Positions 1-9,448 are shown, counted from the first letter of the stretch. The stretch is DNA of 57,296 nucleotides from Kiritimatiellia bacterium (GCA_024405395.1 JAKSOW010000004.1:1-57296); one strand, 5' to 3'. Notes: generated by a model not told the origin, from the sequence alone. A program made the numbers and translations.

Positions 1-405
1 GAGCCCTTTCGGGAGGCGGGACACGAGGCGTCCCAGGTAGGCAGGAGTGGCGCGGCCGCAGACAAGCGGATTTGCGTGCAGGGGGCGACGGCGGTATTCC
101 GCCAAGCCATTCTGCGCGTAAAGACGCGCCGTATGCGGCCGCGACCCCTCCGCTCTCCTGGGTAAGCCGGCGGTGTCCCGCTTCCCGGAAGAGGCCGGGT
201 GCAAGTGCGGCGCTTTTCGGGGGCGAAGCTGACCTGGCTAACACGAAGGCCCGTGCCGGACACACGGCGCATCCCGCCGCCAGATGTCAATCTGCGGCGC
301 GGTGCGACGGGCGTGTGGCACGGGCCTTCGCGGACGCACGGACAGTTCCCCCGAAAAACGACGCGGATTGGATGGCACGCATCCACACCGTTTCGCTCAG
401 TTTTT
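1..405 (+). ncRNA. candidate structured RNA, family unknown
   Basis: I see no convincing protein here. Several overlapping open frames exist, but none has a ribosome-binding site or a recognisable product. RNA-like folding is visible instead. Bases 10-24 pair with 173-187 over 15 positions with one G-U pair. Inside that helix 32-37 pairs with 157-162 and 51-60 pairs perfectly with 134-143. Two perfect hairpins lie in the apical part, with stems 90-94/99-103 and 114-119/124-129. A second domain pairs 244-257 perfectly with 317-330 and encloses a hairpin at 275-299. A small hairpin at 364-390 is followed by five T at 401-405. I looked for hallmark segments of RNase P, tmRNA, SRP and 6S RNA and found none. 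The window edge may cut the 5' end. The strand is assumed from the downstream gene and from the T-run. Confidence 0.35.
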
Positions 406-474
406 CCATTCCAGACATTGCCACATTATCAAAAACTTCGATGGGGCCAAACGTTGCTACTGCAACAAATGTTC

Positions 475-503
475 TTGCGGTCATTTTGCCAAAAGGGTAT
501 AAT
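475..503 (+). promoter_or_regulatory. sigma-70-type promoter of the hybrid kinase gene
   Basis: TTGCGG (475-480), a 17-bp spacer and a perfect TATAAT (498-503). Transcription would start near 510, giving a leader of about 58 nt before the ATG at 568. Confidence 0.65.
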
Positions 504-567
504 GTCCCGCCAATTATTCAGAGGAACGACCGATAGGCAAGTCAAGGGCAAGGATACGACATAAAAG

Positions 568-3500
568 ATGTTAGAAGGCGCCATACAGGATTTCTTTTAT
601 TCAGTTATCTCGGGCCTCGCTCTCGTGCTTCACCTGGTGATCAACTTCAAGCTTCTGCTTGGAAGGGGGAGCATTCATCAGCCGAAAGCCATGAAGGAGT
701 ATCGGGCTTTTCTGATCTGCCTTTCCGCCTACTATCTGGTCGATTCCCTATGGGGTGTCTTGGCTGGGATGGGAGCCACCACCATACTCTATTTTGATAC
801 GGTCTTCTACTATCTGCTGGTTGCGGTTTCCGTGTTTCTGTGGAGCCGCTACGCGGTCGCCTATCTCGGCATACATGATTGGCGCGCGAAGCTGTTGAGG
901 ATATCGGGCCGAATTCTGTTTGCCTTTCACGTGGTGGCCCTTGGGCTCAATTTCTTCAATGGCAGCTTCTTCTCGTTCACCGAACAGGGGGCTTATGTGG
1001 CCGGCCCCTTGCGGCATGTGGCCCTCTGCCTGCTGGCCTCCTTCAATCTCCTCAGTGCGGCATTTGCCCTGGCGCAAGTTCTGCACACGCAGGTGTCCTC
1101 CACGCGCCATCGGCGCCATCTGACGATCTTGATCTTCTGCCTCACGATGACGCTGGCCAGCATTCTGCAGGTTTTGTGGCCACTTCTGCCGCTTTATGCG
1201 ATTGGCTGTCTCTTTGGCTGCTGCATCCTACATGCCTTTGTGATCGAGGATGAGCGCGAAGCCCTGCGGAACGAGATGCTCATGCACGAACGCGAGGCCT
1301 CCGAGCATGTTCGGGCGGAAAGGACGCTGTTTGACGACATGATTGCGCATGTCGTCTCCAGAACGTCCAACGCGGAGTCAATGAACTTCATCATCGCGGG
1401 CATCGGGGCGCATGTCGGAGCCGACCGCTGCTATGTCTACTATTACCAGAAGCCCGGTGAGAGTCCCATAGCCGACAATGTCTACGAATGGTGTTCCCAG
1501 GGCATCGAGCCCGTGATCGATTCCCAGCAGAGCTGCGACATGTCCGTATTGCCGGATTTCCACGAAACCATCGTCGACAACCGGATATATTCGTTCACGG
1601 ACATCACCACCATCCATCCCGGATCGCGAGACTGGCTGGAGCCCCAGGGAATCCAGTCGCTGATTGCGGCCCCGTTCCACCGATGGGATGGTCAGGTGCT
1701 GGGCTTTGTGGGCTTTGACTTCGTGAACCATGCCGTTCCGGAATTCGGCGACCATGTGAGGCGCAACATCCAGGCCGCGGTGAATCTGATCGAGGCGTGC
1801 GTGCGCCTCAACCATGAGCGCGAACAGTCGGCGGCCGCCGCCCAGGCGCTGAAGGACATGGATGTGGGCATCTGGTCGATTGAGCAGGAGGGGAACTTGC
1901 CGCCGCGCATGTACGGCAATGCCGTGATGGATCTGCTGCTCGGCTGCAGCGGGGCCGCCCTGACGCGCGAGGCCTACTATCAGAACTGGCGTGACCACGT
2001 GCATCCAGACTACCAGGGCAAGGTGCAGAAATTCATTGACGATATAGCCTCCGGACAGGCCGCCGAGGTGCAGTATCCGTTCAACCACCCGACGCTCGGC
2101 GAAATCTGGGTGCGGAGCGGCGGCCGACGTGATGCCGAGTGCACCACCGGGCTGCGCATCGTGGGGCGACACCAGAATGTGACGGAGCTCATCCAGACGA
2201 GGCAGCAGAGCCTGGACGTGATGACGGCCTTGGGGCGCGAATATCATACGCTTTGGCTGGTCGAGAAGGAAACCCGCCGCATGCGGTTGGTGCGGACGAC
2301 CGGCAAGTCGACGATCAAGAGCGCGGTCGCCATGGCACGGGCTGTGCGGGACTATGATGCCACTCATGCGAAATATCTTGAGGCCAATGTGGATCCACGT
2401 GACCGGGAACGGGTGCGGCATGAGGCTTCGTGCGCCGTGGTGCTGGAGAAGATAGCCCATTTTCCCCTCTACACGGTGAACTACCGCCGAATCGACGACG
2501 CCGGCGTGTGCAGCCACCATCAGATGGCCTTTGCGGATGCCGGCAACTGGTTCATCCTGGGCTTTCGCGACATCGAGGACATGGTGCGGAAGGAACTTGA
2601 GGCGCAGGAACGCGCCGAGAAGCTCAATACGGCGCAAAAGCTGGCTGAAGTCGAGCAGGATCGCGCCGACAAGGAGCGGTGCATCAACGAGTCGCTGGGC
2701 GTGTTGCTGGCAACGTCCAACCTGTCGGAGGCGCTGCTGAAGATCATGTCGATGTGGTGTGAGGCGTTGGACGCGCAGTGGTGTTTCGTTGGACGCTGGG
2801 AAGGGGACAGCTATCACATCATACAAAGTTACGCTGTGCCAGGCGAGACGCCGCTCTGCAAGCCAGGTGGCGTGACGGCACATCTCCAGAGTCTTTTGGA
2901 ACGCATGGCCGGCATTGGCGAAAGCATCCACGACTATCTGCCGATGCCCGACTTCAGGCGGCACGCCTACTTCAATGATTTTGTGCGCGTCTCGTTGCGC
3001 CCCGATGCTATGCGCGAGGCCTCGTCCTGCTATCGGCATGTCGTTCGACTCGAAGGCAAGGCCTGGGGTACGCTCGTACTGCTGTTCCGCGATCGCCATG
3101 ATTTATCCGTCAACGAGGAGCTTTTCTTCAAGGCCGCCGTGCATGGCATTGAGCTGGCGCTGGTGCGACAAAAGCACATGCAGGAGATTGAGGCTGAGCG
3201 CGACCGTGCTGTCGAGGCGGAGAAGTCCAAGCGTCTGTTCTTCTCCTCCGTCTCGCACGACATCCGCACGCCGCTCAATGCGATCGTGGGCTTCTCCGAG
3301 CTTCTCGAACAGGGCGGGGAAACTCCTGAGGAGCGGATTCGCTACATCTCCACCATCCGCTCCAGCGGCAAGGTGCTCGCCCGGCTCATCGACGATATCC
3401 TGGATCTGGCGAAACTTGAAGACGGCAATATGGAGATCATTTCCGAGCCTACGGACGTATCCGCCGTGGCCCGGGAAGTGGTGGAGGCCTTTGGGGTTTC

Positions 3501-4353
3501 GCGGGCGCGGAAGTCGATTTTCCTTGGCATGGAGGCGGATGAGATGCCGCAGGTGGACATTGATGCCCAGCGCGTCCGCCAGATTCTGTACAATCTGCTC
3601 TCCAATGCATTCAAGTTCACGGATAAGGGGCAGATCGTCCTAAAGTCACGGTGGGTGGACGGCACGTTGCGGCTTTCGGTATCGGATACGGGACGCGGCA
3701 TCTCGGAAACCGACATCGAACGCATTCTGCAGCCGTTTGTCCAGGTCAAGGACCGAAACCATCGAGATGGTACCGGATTGGGCCTGCCGATTTGCCGAAA
3801 GCTCGCGGAACTCATGGGCGGCACGCTCACCATCGAGTCGAAGCTTGGCGAGGGATCGACCTTTACGGTTTCGTTCCCGCATCTGCACGTCGTGCCTCAG
3901 TCGGCAGTGAAGGCGGCGGCGCCTGTTGCCGCCCATGCGGCCCCTGTGGTTGCCGCCGTGCCGCCAAGCGGGGCAAAGTCCGTTTCCGAAATCCGTGTGT
4001 TGGCCGTGGATGATTCGACTGTGAATCTTCTGATTCTCAGGAACATGCTCAAGCGGTGTGGTGTGACCGACATCGTAACGGCTGAAAATGGCCATCAGGC
4101 CTTGGACATGCTGAAACAAGACAAGCCCTTTGACATCGTATTCTCGGATTTGTGGATGCCTGAAATGGATGGTGAGGGGCTGATAAAGGAAATCCGGGCC
4201 GACAAAACCCTGGCGGATTTGCCCGTTTACCTGGTCACGGCAGATGTTGAGATCACGCCCAACTATCAGGAGCTTGGCTTCTCGGGCATTTTGCTCAAGC
4301 CGATTACCCTGGTTGGCATCAAGAACCTGCTGCAGAGTTCTTTTGTGGCCTGA
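568..4353 (+). CDS. membrane-bound hybrid sensor histidine kinase/response regulator
   Basis: A 1261-residue two-component sensor that should detect an unknown signal and pass phosphate from histidine to its own receiver. The N-terminus (about residues 5-225) is hydrophobic with six or seven membrane segments. GAF- and PAS-like sensory regions follow (about 260-540, with further modules to about 870). The HisKA segment carries SHDIRTPLN with the phospho-accepting His897. The ATPase has an N box (YNLLSNAFKF), a G1 box (SDTGRGIS) and a G2 box (GTGLGLPICRK). A receiver domain closes the protein, with phospho-acceptor Asp1194 (FSDLWMPEMDG) and the conserved Lys1244 in LLKP. A proline/alanine-rich linker separates kinase and receiver. 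No output regulator or histidine phosphotransfer gene is adjacent, so the downstream partner is unknown. The ribosome-binding site before the ATG is weak. The gene stands alone between its promoter and the repeat region. Confidence 0.93.
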   Translation: MLEGAIQDFFYSVISGLALVLHLVINFKLLLGRGSIHQPKAMKEYRAFLICLSAYYLVDSLWGVLAGMGATTILYFDTVFYYLLVAVSVFLWSRYAVAYLGIHDWRAKLLRISGRILFAFHVVALGLNFFNGSFFSFTEQGAYVAGPLRHVALCLLASFNLLSAAFALAQVLHTQVSSTRHRRHLTILIFCLTMTLASILQVLWPLLPLYAIGCLFGCCILHAFVIEDEREALRNEMLMHEREASEHVRAERTLFDDMIAHVVSRTSNAESMNFIIAGIGAHVGADRCYVYYYQKPGESPIADNVYEWCSQGIEPVIDSQQSCDMSVLPDFHETIVDNRIYSFTDITTIHPGSRDWLEPQGIQSLIAAPFHRWDGQVLGFVGFDFVNHAVPEFGDHVRRNIQAAVNLIEACVRLNHEREQSAAAAQALKDMDVGIWSIEQEGNLPPRMYGNAVMDLLLGCSGAALTREAYYQNWRDHVHPDYQGKVQKFIDDIASGQAAEVQYPFNHPTLGEIWVRSGGRRDAECTTGLRIVGRHQNVTELIQTRQQSLDVMTALGREYHTLWLVEKETRRMRLVRTTGKSTIKSAVAMARAVRDYDATHAKYLEANVDPRDRERVRHEASCAVVLEKIAHFPLYTVNYRRIDDAGVCSHHQMAFADAGNWFILGFRDIEDMVRKELEAQERAEKLNTAQKLAEVEQDRADKERCINESLGVLLATSNLSEALLKIMSMWCEALDAQWCFVGRWEGDSYHIIQSYAVPGETPLCKPGGVTAHLQSLLERMAGIGESIHDYLPMPDFRRHAYFNDFVRVSLRPDAMREASSCYRHVVRLEGKAWGTLVLLFRDRHDLSVNEELFFKAAVHGIELALVRQKHMQEIEAERDRAVEAEKSKRLFFSSVSHDIRTPLNAIVGFSELLEQGGETPEERIRYISTIRSSGKVLARLIDDILDLAKLEDGNMEIISEPTDVSAVAREVVEAFGVSRARKSIFLGMEADEMPQVDIDAQRVRQILYNLLSNAFKFTDKGQIVLKSRWVDGTLRLSVSDTGRGISETDIERILQPFVQVKDRNHRDGTGLGLPICRKLAELMGGTLTIESKLGEGSTFTVSFPHLHVVPQSAVKAAAPVAAHAAPVVAAVPPSGAKSVSEIRVLAVDDSTVNLLILRNMLKRCGVTDIVTAENGHQALDMLKQDKPFDIVFSDLWMPEMDGEGLIKEIRADKTLADLPVYLVTADVEITPNYQELGFSGILLKPITLVGIKNLLQSSFVA

Positions 4354-4411
4354 TTCCGGTTGCCCCCTGGTTGTTGCTTCACGTCATTCCTTTCCGCGCT
4401 TTGCTTGCCTA

Positions 4412-4494
4412 GGGTCTCAAAATTCCCGTCAATGGGTCTCAAAAATCCGCGCTTAGGGTCTCATAAATCCCTCCTTAGGGTCTCAAAATTCCCG
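4412..4494. repeat. four copies of a GGGTCTCAAAA-type repeat with an exact 22-bp period
   Basis: Copies start at 4412, 4434, 4456 and 4478, so the period is exactly 22 bp. The shared core is GGGTCTCAWAAWTCC. The first and last copies are identical over 17 bp and the middle two diverge mainly at the 3' side. The array lies in the 435-bp gap between the histidine kinase and the phosphoesterase gene and codes for nothing visible. Function unknown; phased protein binding is one possibility. Confidence 0.85.
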
Positions 4495-4508
4495 CCCTAA
4501 AGTGTGGT

Positions 4509-4629
4509 GTCGCAAAAGTGCCGCAAAAGTGCCGCATTTCCGCCGCATAAGTGCCGCAAAACCGCCGCTTCCAAATGCGGCAGAAATGCGGCGGAAATGC
4601 GGCGGTATTGCGGCACTTTTGCGGCAGTA
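4509..4629. repeat. 11-bp repeat array in two opposed blocks, forming a long hairpin
   Basis: Six 11-bp units with core GCCGC start at 4509, 4520, 4531, 4542, 4553 and 4564. Five units with the reverse-complement core GCGGC follow at 4575, 4586, 4597, 4608 and 4619. The blocks form an arm-to-arm inverted repeat that can pair in several registers; for example 4531-4548 is the perfect complement of 4586-4603. As RNA this would be a strong stem-loop and could end transcription of the kinase gene, but no clean T-run follows it. As DNA it could extrude a cruciform. Confidence 0.85.
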
Positions 4630-4709
4630 TGTATGTGGTTAAGCGACGTTTTTGAGTGTGAAAAGCGAACTTCTGCCACTTAACTGTTCATCCTCGATCA
4701 TGTTTGTAA

Positions 4710-4738
4710 TGGACATTCGTCTGGGAATCTGCTACACT
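4710..4738 (+). promoter_or_regulatory. promoter of the phosphoesterase-glycosidase pair
   Basis: TGGACA (4710-4715), a 17-bp spacer and TACACT (4733-4738). The predicted start near 4745 leaves a leader of about 44 nt before the ATG at 4789. Confidence 0.5.
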
Positions 4739-4788
4739 TCTCGGCAATGGGATTCCAGAAAATGGATTGATTCGAATAGTAGAGCATA

Positions 4789-6993
4789 ATGATTGATCGC
4801 AAGACGTTTTTGAAGGGTATCGCCGCAGGTGGCGTGGCTGCCATCGGGGCTGGGCGGGCGTTTGGCCATGAAATCCATCGGGCCAAGCCCGTGTGGGGCA
4901 AGGTGACTGTGGTGGGTCGTCCTCTGGCGGGCGTGGTCGTCTCCGACGGGCTCAACTGCGTGCTCACGAGCGCGGATGGTTCCTACAAACTGCCGGCCAA
5001 TCCCCGAGTTCGCTTCGTCTTTGTGACGATCCCTGCCGGTTTCCGAACGAAAAAGCGCTACATCCGCTATTCGTCGAGCAAGCGGCCCTATAACTTCGAG
5101 CTGACGCCTTGGGAACCTTCGGCCCACGATGGTTTCAAGATCATGCACATCGGCGACAGCGAGATTGACGCCGATCTCACCAAGGAACGCCACTGGGTCG
5201 AGCGGGCCAAGAAACTCGCCGATCGCGAGAATGTGGCCTTCTGGGTGCATACGGGCGACATCACGATGCAGCTTGGCGATCTGCACCGCGAGCTCATGAA
5301 CGACGAGGTGTGCGGGCGCCCTGTATTCTATGTTCTGGGCAACCACGATGTGATCTGGGAAGAGCGCGGTGAGACGCTTTTCGAGGAAACATTTGGTCCT
5401 TGCTGGTATTCGTTCGACTGCGGCACCACCCATTTCATCGTGACGCCCATGATGTGGGGAGATGGCAATCCCTCCTACACCGTTGACGAAATCGTGGCGT
5501 GGCTGCGCAATGACCTTGCGATCGCCAAGCAGAAGGGGCAGGGCGTCATTCTTCTCTCCCATGGCTGCTACGATACGCGGATCTATGATGCCCGACACAT
5601 CTTCGATGAGACGCGGTTCGTCACCTATGGTTCACAGCCGCTCGATCTGATGACTGCGTGCGATTTCCATGGCGTGATCCATGGGCATCTCCACACCAAC
5701 TACTTCCGTCGCTCGGCGGATCGTCGTCTGGAGGTTGTCTCGGTGGCGCCGCCTGCGAAGCAGCTTTCCACGCTGCAGGTGATCACGGTCGACGCCGATC
5801 ACCGCATGCACGTCTTCAACCAATATGGCGACTACGAGTGGCCGAAGGTCGCCACGCCGAAAGAGTGCGTCTGGAAGAGCGGTGTGGGCTCGATTGTCCT
5901 GTTCTGTCCGCCAGCGGTGGATGGCGACAGCGTCTCCGTGAACACGCTTGACTTCTGTGGCAAGGATGCCGCCGGCATCTACTGCCTTGACCGCATAAGC
6001 GGGCGGCGGAAGTGGTTCTGCCGCACACAGACCCAGTTGCCCGCGCGTGTACTGGCACGCAAGGGGCGGGTCTATGCCGCCGACGAGGACTGGATCATCT
6101 ACTGTCTCAACGGTGAAACCGGCCAGGTGATATGGAAAACCGATGCCCGACAAAGCATTGGCGCCATTGGCGCCGTCTTTGGTGGTGGCGGCTCATCGCA
6201 GCTCAAGACGGCCATCACCATCGACGATCAGCGCGGTTGGATCTTCGTGGGCACGATCAAGCGCAATCTCTTCGCGGTGGACATGGCCACTGGACAGGAG
6301 GTTTGGCACGCGAAGGACAACAAGACATTTTTCCTCGAAACGGCGTCGGCGCCGGTGGTCTGTGGCGACACAGTGTTCGCGAGCGGGTTCTGGATGGGGC
6401 GCTACGGCTATGACATCGCGACCGGCCGGGAGCTGTGGCGGCATACCCGCAACAATTCCACTGTCACGAGCGAATGGTATGCTTCCGGCATTCCCTGGAT
6501 CGAGACGATCGGTTTCCCGAAATTCCACGAGGGCAAGGTCTATATCGCCACCCACAGCCATTTTCTGGAGGTGAATCCCCGCACCGGCGAATTGCTGCGT
6601 GAGAAGAAGTTTCCGTTTTCGCTCAACTGCTACACGGAGCCGCTCATTCTGGGGCGTCGGGCGTATTTCGGTTCGCCGCGCAATGGTCTCATCTGCTTTG
6701 ACCTCGACCGCTTCGAGATGGTGTGGGCCTCCCCAGTTGAGAATGCGTTGCTTGTCCAATTGCCCTACCAGGCCTCGCCGATGAAGTGTCTGTCGTCCAT
6801 CCCGGTTCTCTGGAAGGGGAACATCTGGGCGACGGCAGCAGACGGCGCGCTCTATTGCTGGGACAGGGAAACGGGCACACGCCTTCGGCGCATCGAAACG
6901 GGGGTGCCGTTCATCGCTTCGTGTACCGTAGGCCCGGATGACCGCCTCTACACGGCCGATTTCTCGGGAAATGTGTGCTGCTTTGACGTCTGA
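4789..6993 (+). CDS. exported calcineurin-like metallophosphoesterase fused to a PQQ-type beta-propeller
   Basis: A 734-residue protein that probably hydrolyses a phosphoester outside the cytoplasm; the substrate is unknown. The N-terminus DRKTFLKG followed by a glycine/alanine-rich stretch resembles a twin-arginine signal in which the second Arg is Lys. A short carboxypeptidase-regulatory-like beta-domain follows (about 35-90). The metallophosphoesterase domain (about 110-330) shows the expected two-metal motifs: a GD near 118, HTGDIT near 153, GNHD near 184, SHG near 257 and GHLH near 298. From about residue 365 to the end, repeated W-x-T/S and L-D-x-x-T-G strands indicate a PQQ-like propeller, suggesting a polymer-binding platform. 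A secreted glycosidase-like gene follows after about 50 bp, so the pair is probably cotranscribed. Domain calls are confident; the role is not. Confidence 0.85.
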   Translation: MIDRKTFLKGIAAGGVAAIGAGRAFGHEIHRAKPVWGKVTVVGRPLAGVVVSDGLNCVLTSADGSYKLPANPRVRFVFVTIPAGFRTKKRYIRYSSSKRPYNFELTPWEPSAHDGFKIMHIGDSEIDADLTKERHWVERAKKLADRENVAFWVHTGDITMQLGDLHRELMNDEVCGRPVFYVLGNHDVIWEERGETLFEETFGPCWYSFDCGTTHFIVTPMMWGDGNPSYTVDEIVAWLRNDLAIAKQKGQGVILLSHGCYDTRIYDARHIFDETRFVTYGSQPLDLMTACDFHGVIHGHLHTNYFRRSADRRLEVVSVAPPAKQLSTLQVITVDADHRMHVFNQYGDYEWPKVATPKECVWKSGVGSIVLFCPPAVDGDSVSVNTLDFCGKDAAGIYCLDRISGRRKWFCRTQTQLPARVLARKGRVYAADEDWIIYCLNGETGQVIWKTDARQSIGAIGAVFGGGGSSQLKTAITIDDQRGWIFVGTIKRNLFAVDMATGQEVWHAKDNKTFFLETASAPVVCGDTVFASGFWMGRYGYDIATGRELWRHTRNNSTVTSEWYASGIPWIETIGFPKFHEGKVYIATHSHFLEVNPRTGELLREKKFPFSLNCYTEPLILGRRAYFGSPRNGLICFDLDRFEMVWASPVENALLVQLPYQASPMKCLSSIPVLWKGNIWATAADGALYCWDRETGTRLRRIETGVPFIASCTVGPDDRLYTADFSGNVCCFDV

Positions 6994-7044
6994 CCGTGAG
7001 CATCTGGCGAGGTTTAAGTAGTGAACTGTGAAAGGATGTTTCTG

Positions 7045-9426
7045 ATGAGTTTCAGGACTGTTTCCGTTTTGATGATCGCCTTTGCCGGCGTCTGTGTGCA
7101 TGGGGCGGGGATTCCCGCCAATCATAAGGTCAGTTCGTTTGCTCGCCAGGGGCAGAAGGTTTCGGTCGCACAGGATGGCGCGGCCTGGAATGTCCGTTTT
7201 GACGGCAAGTTGGACTGGTGCGTCAATTTCTTCCCGCAGCAGAGCGTAAAGCCTGGTGAAGAATATGAGCTGGCCGCACGTCTGGATCCGTTGCCGGGCG
7301 GTACCAACACGCACACCTTCTGCCGCATCAGCGCCATTCTCGACGATGCCAAGGGCGGCAACATCTCATGGGTGTGGGCCGCTACGCCACTGCAAATGGG
7401 CCAGGTGACCACCAAGCGTTTCCTTGTGCCGCCAGGTGTCGCCAAAATGCGCGTACGCCTCATTGGTCTGGACGACTTTGAGGGGCGCATCTCCGCTTTG
7501 GATGTGCGGAAGGTCGGCGAACGGAGCCAGATGTTCCTGCCGGTCGACTCGTCCTGGAAGCTGACTTCGCGGAATCTTGACGTCTGCGTGTTTGCCCGGT
7601 CTGCCGCCTTTGCCGTAACGGATCGGCGCTCGGGCGTCACGCGTTCGCCGCAACGCACGGAATCACTGGATTTCCTGGCGCATGGCCTTGTCTGTGACGC
7701 CACTGCGGATGCGCAGCGCGTGCGTCTCGCGCTACTGGATCCCGAAACATTCGCCAAGATGACGGTAACCTATGTGCTGGATCCCGAGACGGACGAACTG
7801 GAGGTTTTCCTGGCGGCAGATCCCGATTTCCCGATGGGCAGTCAGCCGCGCTGTTTTCCCTCGGCGTTGTCGTCTCGGACTGGAGAGCGGATGGTGCTGC
7901 CGGTCAATGAGGGCATTGCCTATCCCGTGGACGAACCCTACAGAGGGCATGCGCAGTTTCACACCTATGGTGGGCATGGTCTCTGCATGGCCTTTGCGGG
8001 CGTGTGCACCGACCCGGGCGCGGAGGGCAAAGGCGGTGCGGGATATGGCATGATCTTCGAGACGCCCGACGACGGCGGCATCAAGATGCTGCAGACGCCG
8101 GGAACGGATCGTCTGTTGACGGGGGCTCCCTTTTGGCAGGGGCAGAAGAAGCGCTTCGGCTATACGCGCAGGGTCCGTTACTTCTTCTTTGCGGAGGGTG
8201 GCCATGTGGCGCTTGCCAAACGCTATCGCCAATATGCCAAGGAGAAGGGGCTCTTCAAGACCTTTAGAGAAAAGGCGCGTACGCGTCCGGCGGTGGACAG
8301 ATTGCTGGGGGCTGCGAATGTGTGGTATTGGTCGCCCCGGAAGTTGCCGCACCTGGAAATCGTCAAGGACATGCAGGCATTGGGCATTGACCGCATTCTC
8401 TGGAGCGCGAGCGGGAGCCCGGAGGTCATTGCGGCGCTCAACCAGATGCCGGGCGTGCTCACCAGCCGCTATGACATCTATCAGGATGTCTACTACCCCG
8501 AAATGATGGAGGCCACGGGCCATAAGCGCGTCAATGGCCTCAATGGCGAAGCGTGGCCCCATGACATCATCTGGACGTCGCCGTCCTCGAATGACTGGAA
8601 GCAGGCCTGGAGCGTGAAGACGAAGGACGGTCGTTTCGTGCCTACGGCGATGATGTGCGACATGTGCGCACCCGAGCATGAACGCCGCCGCCTGACCGAG
8701 GAGCGCAAGAGCTATCGGCTCACCGCCCGCTTCATCGACACGACTGTGGCCGCGCCGTGGCAGGAATGCTGGAATCCGGCGCATCCGATGACGCGAACCG
8801 AGAGCAAATACTGGAAGATGGAGCTTCTGCGCCTTCTGGGAGATGAGTTCGGCCTTGTGGTGGGCAGTGAAACGGGCATTGATGCTTCTGTGCCGTATTG
8901 TGACTACTATGAGGGGATGTTGTCGATTGGTCCGTATCGCGTACCGAATGCCGGGCGTGATGTGCACGTCGTGTGGACCAATGAGGTTCCCGAACGCGTG
9001 GCGAAGTTCCAGGTGGGCGAGAAATACCGTCTGCCGCTGTGGGAGCTTGTCTACCATGACTGCGTGTGCGCGCACTGGTACTGGGGCGACTACAACAATA
9101 AACTGCCCACATTGTGGCATAGACGCGATCTCTTCAATGTGCTCTATGGCACGATGGGCATGTATCTATTCAATTCAATGCAGTGGACGGAGCTTCGCGA
9201 ACGTTTTGCCGCCTCATTCAGGATGACGTCTCCTGTGGCGCGTGCCACAGGCTACAGCGAAATGCTTTGGCACCGCTACCTCACGCCAGACCGCACTGTG
9301 CAGCGTACGGCCTTTGCGGATGGCACAGTGGTCACGGTAAACTTCGGATCGCAGCCGTTCTCCCTGCCTGAAGGCGGTACGCTCGGCCCTGAGGCACACA
9401 AGGTCGCACGCCAGGCGATTGACTGA
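7045..9426 (+). CDS. secreted glycoside-hydrolase-like protein (GH101/DUF5696-like, tentative)
   Basis: I choose ATG 7045 because AAAGGA at 7031-7036 sits 8 nt upstream and the product then opens with a normal signal peptide (hydrophobic core about residues 7-18, cleavage near HGAG). ATG 7036 and GTG 7021 in the same frame are alternatives. The 793-residue product has an N-terminal beta-rich region (to about 380), then a likely TIM barrel with segments such as GIDRILWSASGSPEV and FIDTTVAAPWQECW, and an Asp/Glu-containing segment near GSETGIDASVPYCDY. This pattern recalls the large endo-alpha-N-acetylgalactosaminidase-like group. I cannot assign the catalytic residues, so family and substrate are tentative. 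It follows the exported phosphoesterase gene and probably shares its promoter. Confidence 0.6.
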   Translation: MSFRTVSVLMIAFAGVCVHGAGIPANHKVSSFARQGQKVSVAQDGAAWNVRFDGKLDWCVNFFPQQSVKPGEEYELAARLDPLPGGTNTHTFCRISAILDDAKGGNISWVWAATPLQMGQVTTKRFLVPPGVAKMRVRLIGLDDFEGRISALDVRKVGERSQMFLPVDSSWKLTSRNLDVCVFARSAAFAVTDRRSGVTRSPQRTESLDFLAHGLVCDATADAQRVRLALLDPETFAKMTVTYVLDPETDELEVFLAADPDFPMGSQPRCFPSALSSRTGERMVLPVNEGIAYPVDEPYRGHAQFHTYGGHGLCMAFAGVCTDPGAEGKGGAGYGMIFETPDDGGIKMLQTPGTDRLLTGAPFWQGQKKRFGYTRRVRYFFFAEGGHVALAKRYRQYAKEKGLFKTFREKARTRPAVDRLLGAANVWYWSPRKLPHLEIVKDMQALGIDRILWSASGSPEVIAALNQMPGVLTSRYDIYQDVYYPEMMEATGHKRVNGLNGEAWPHDIIWTSPSSNDWKQAWSVKTKDGRFVPTAMMCDMCAPEHERRRLTEERKSYRLTARFIDTTVAAPWQECWNPAHPMTRTESKYWKMELLRLLGDEFGLVVGSETGIDASVPYCDYYEGMLSIGPYRVPNAGRDVHVVWTNEVPERVAKFQVGEKYRLPLWELVYHDCVCAHWYWGDYNNKLPTLWHRRDLFNVLYGTMGMYLFNSMQWTELRERFAASFRMTSPVARATGYSEMLWHRYLTPDRTVQRTAFADGTVVTVNFGSQPFSLPEGGTLGPEAHKVARQAID

Positions 9427-9448
9427 GCCGCGTCAAGCACCTTTCCGC

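Noticed and set aside
1..330. RNase P, tmRNA, SRP or 6S RNA
   Set aside because: I looked for their hallmark conserved segments on both strands and could not find them, although the folding is strong.
72..536. 154-codon open frame near the left edge
   Set aside because: No ribosome-binding site, low-complexity composition, and it overlaps the paired segments of the RNA-like fold and the -35/-10 promoter.
1378..3099. 573-codon antisense open frame across the histidine kinase
   Set aside because: It mirrors the codon pattern of the sense gene, which has clear domains; the antisense product is His/Arg/Gly-rich without any motif.
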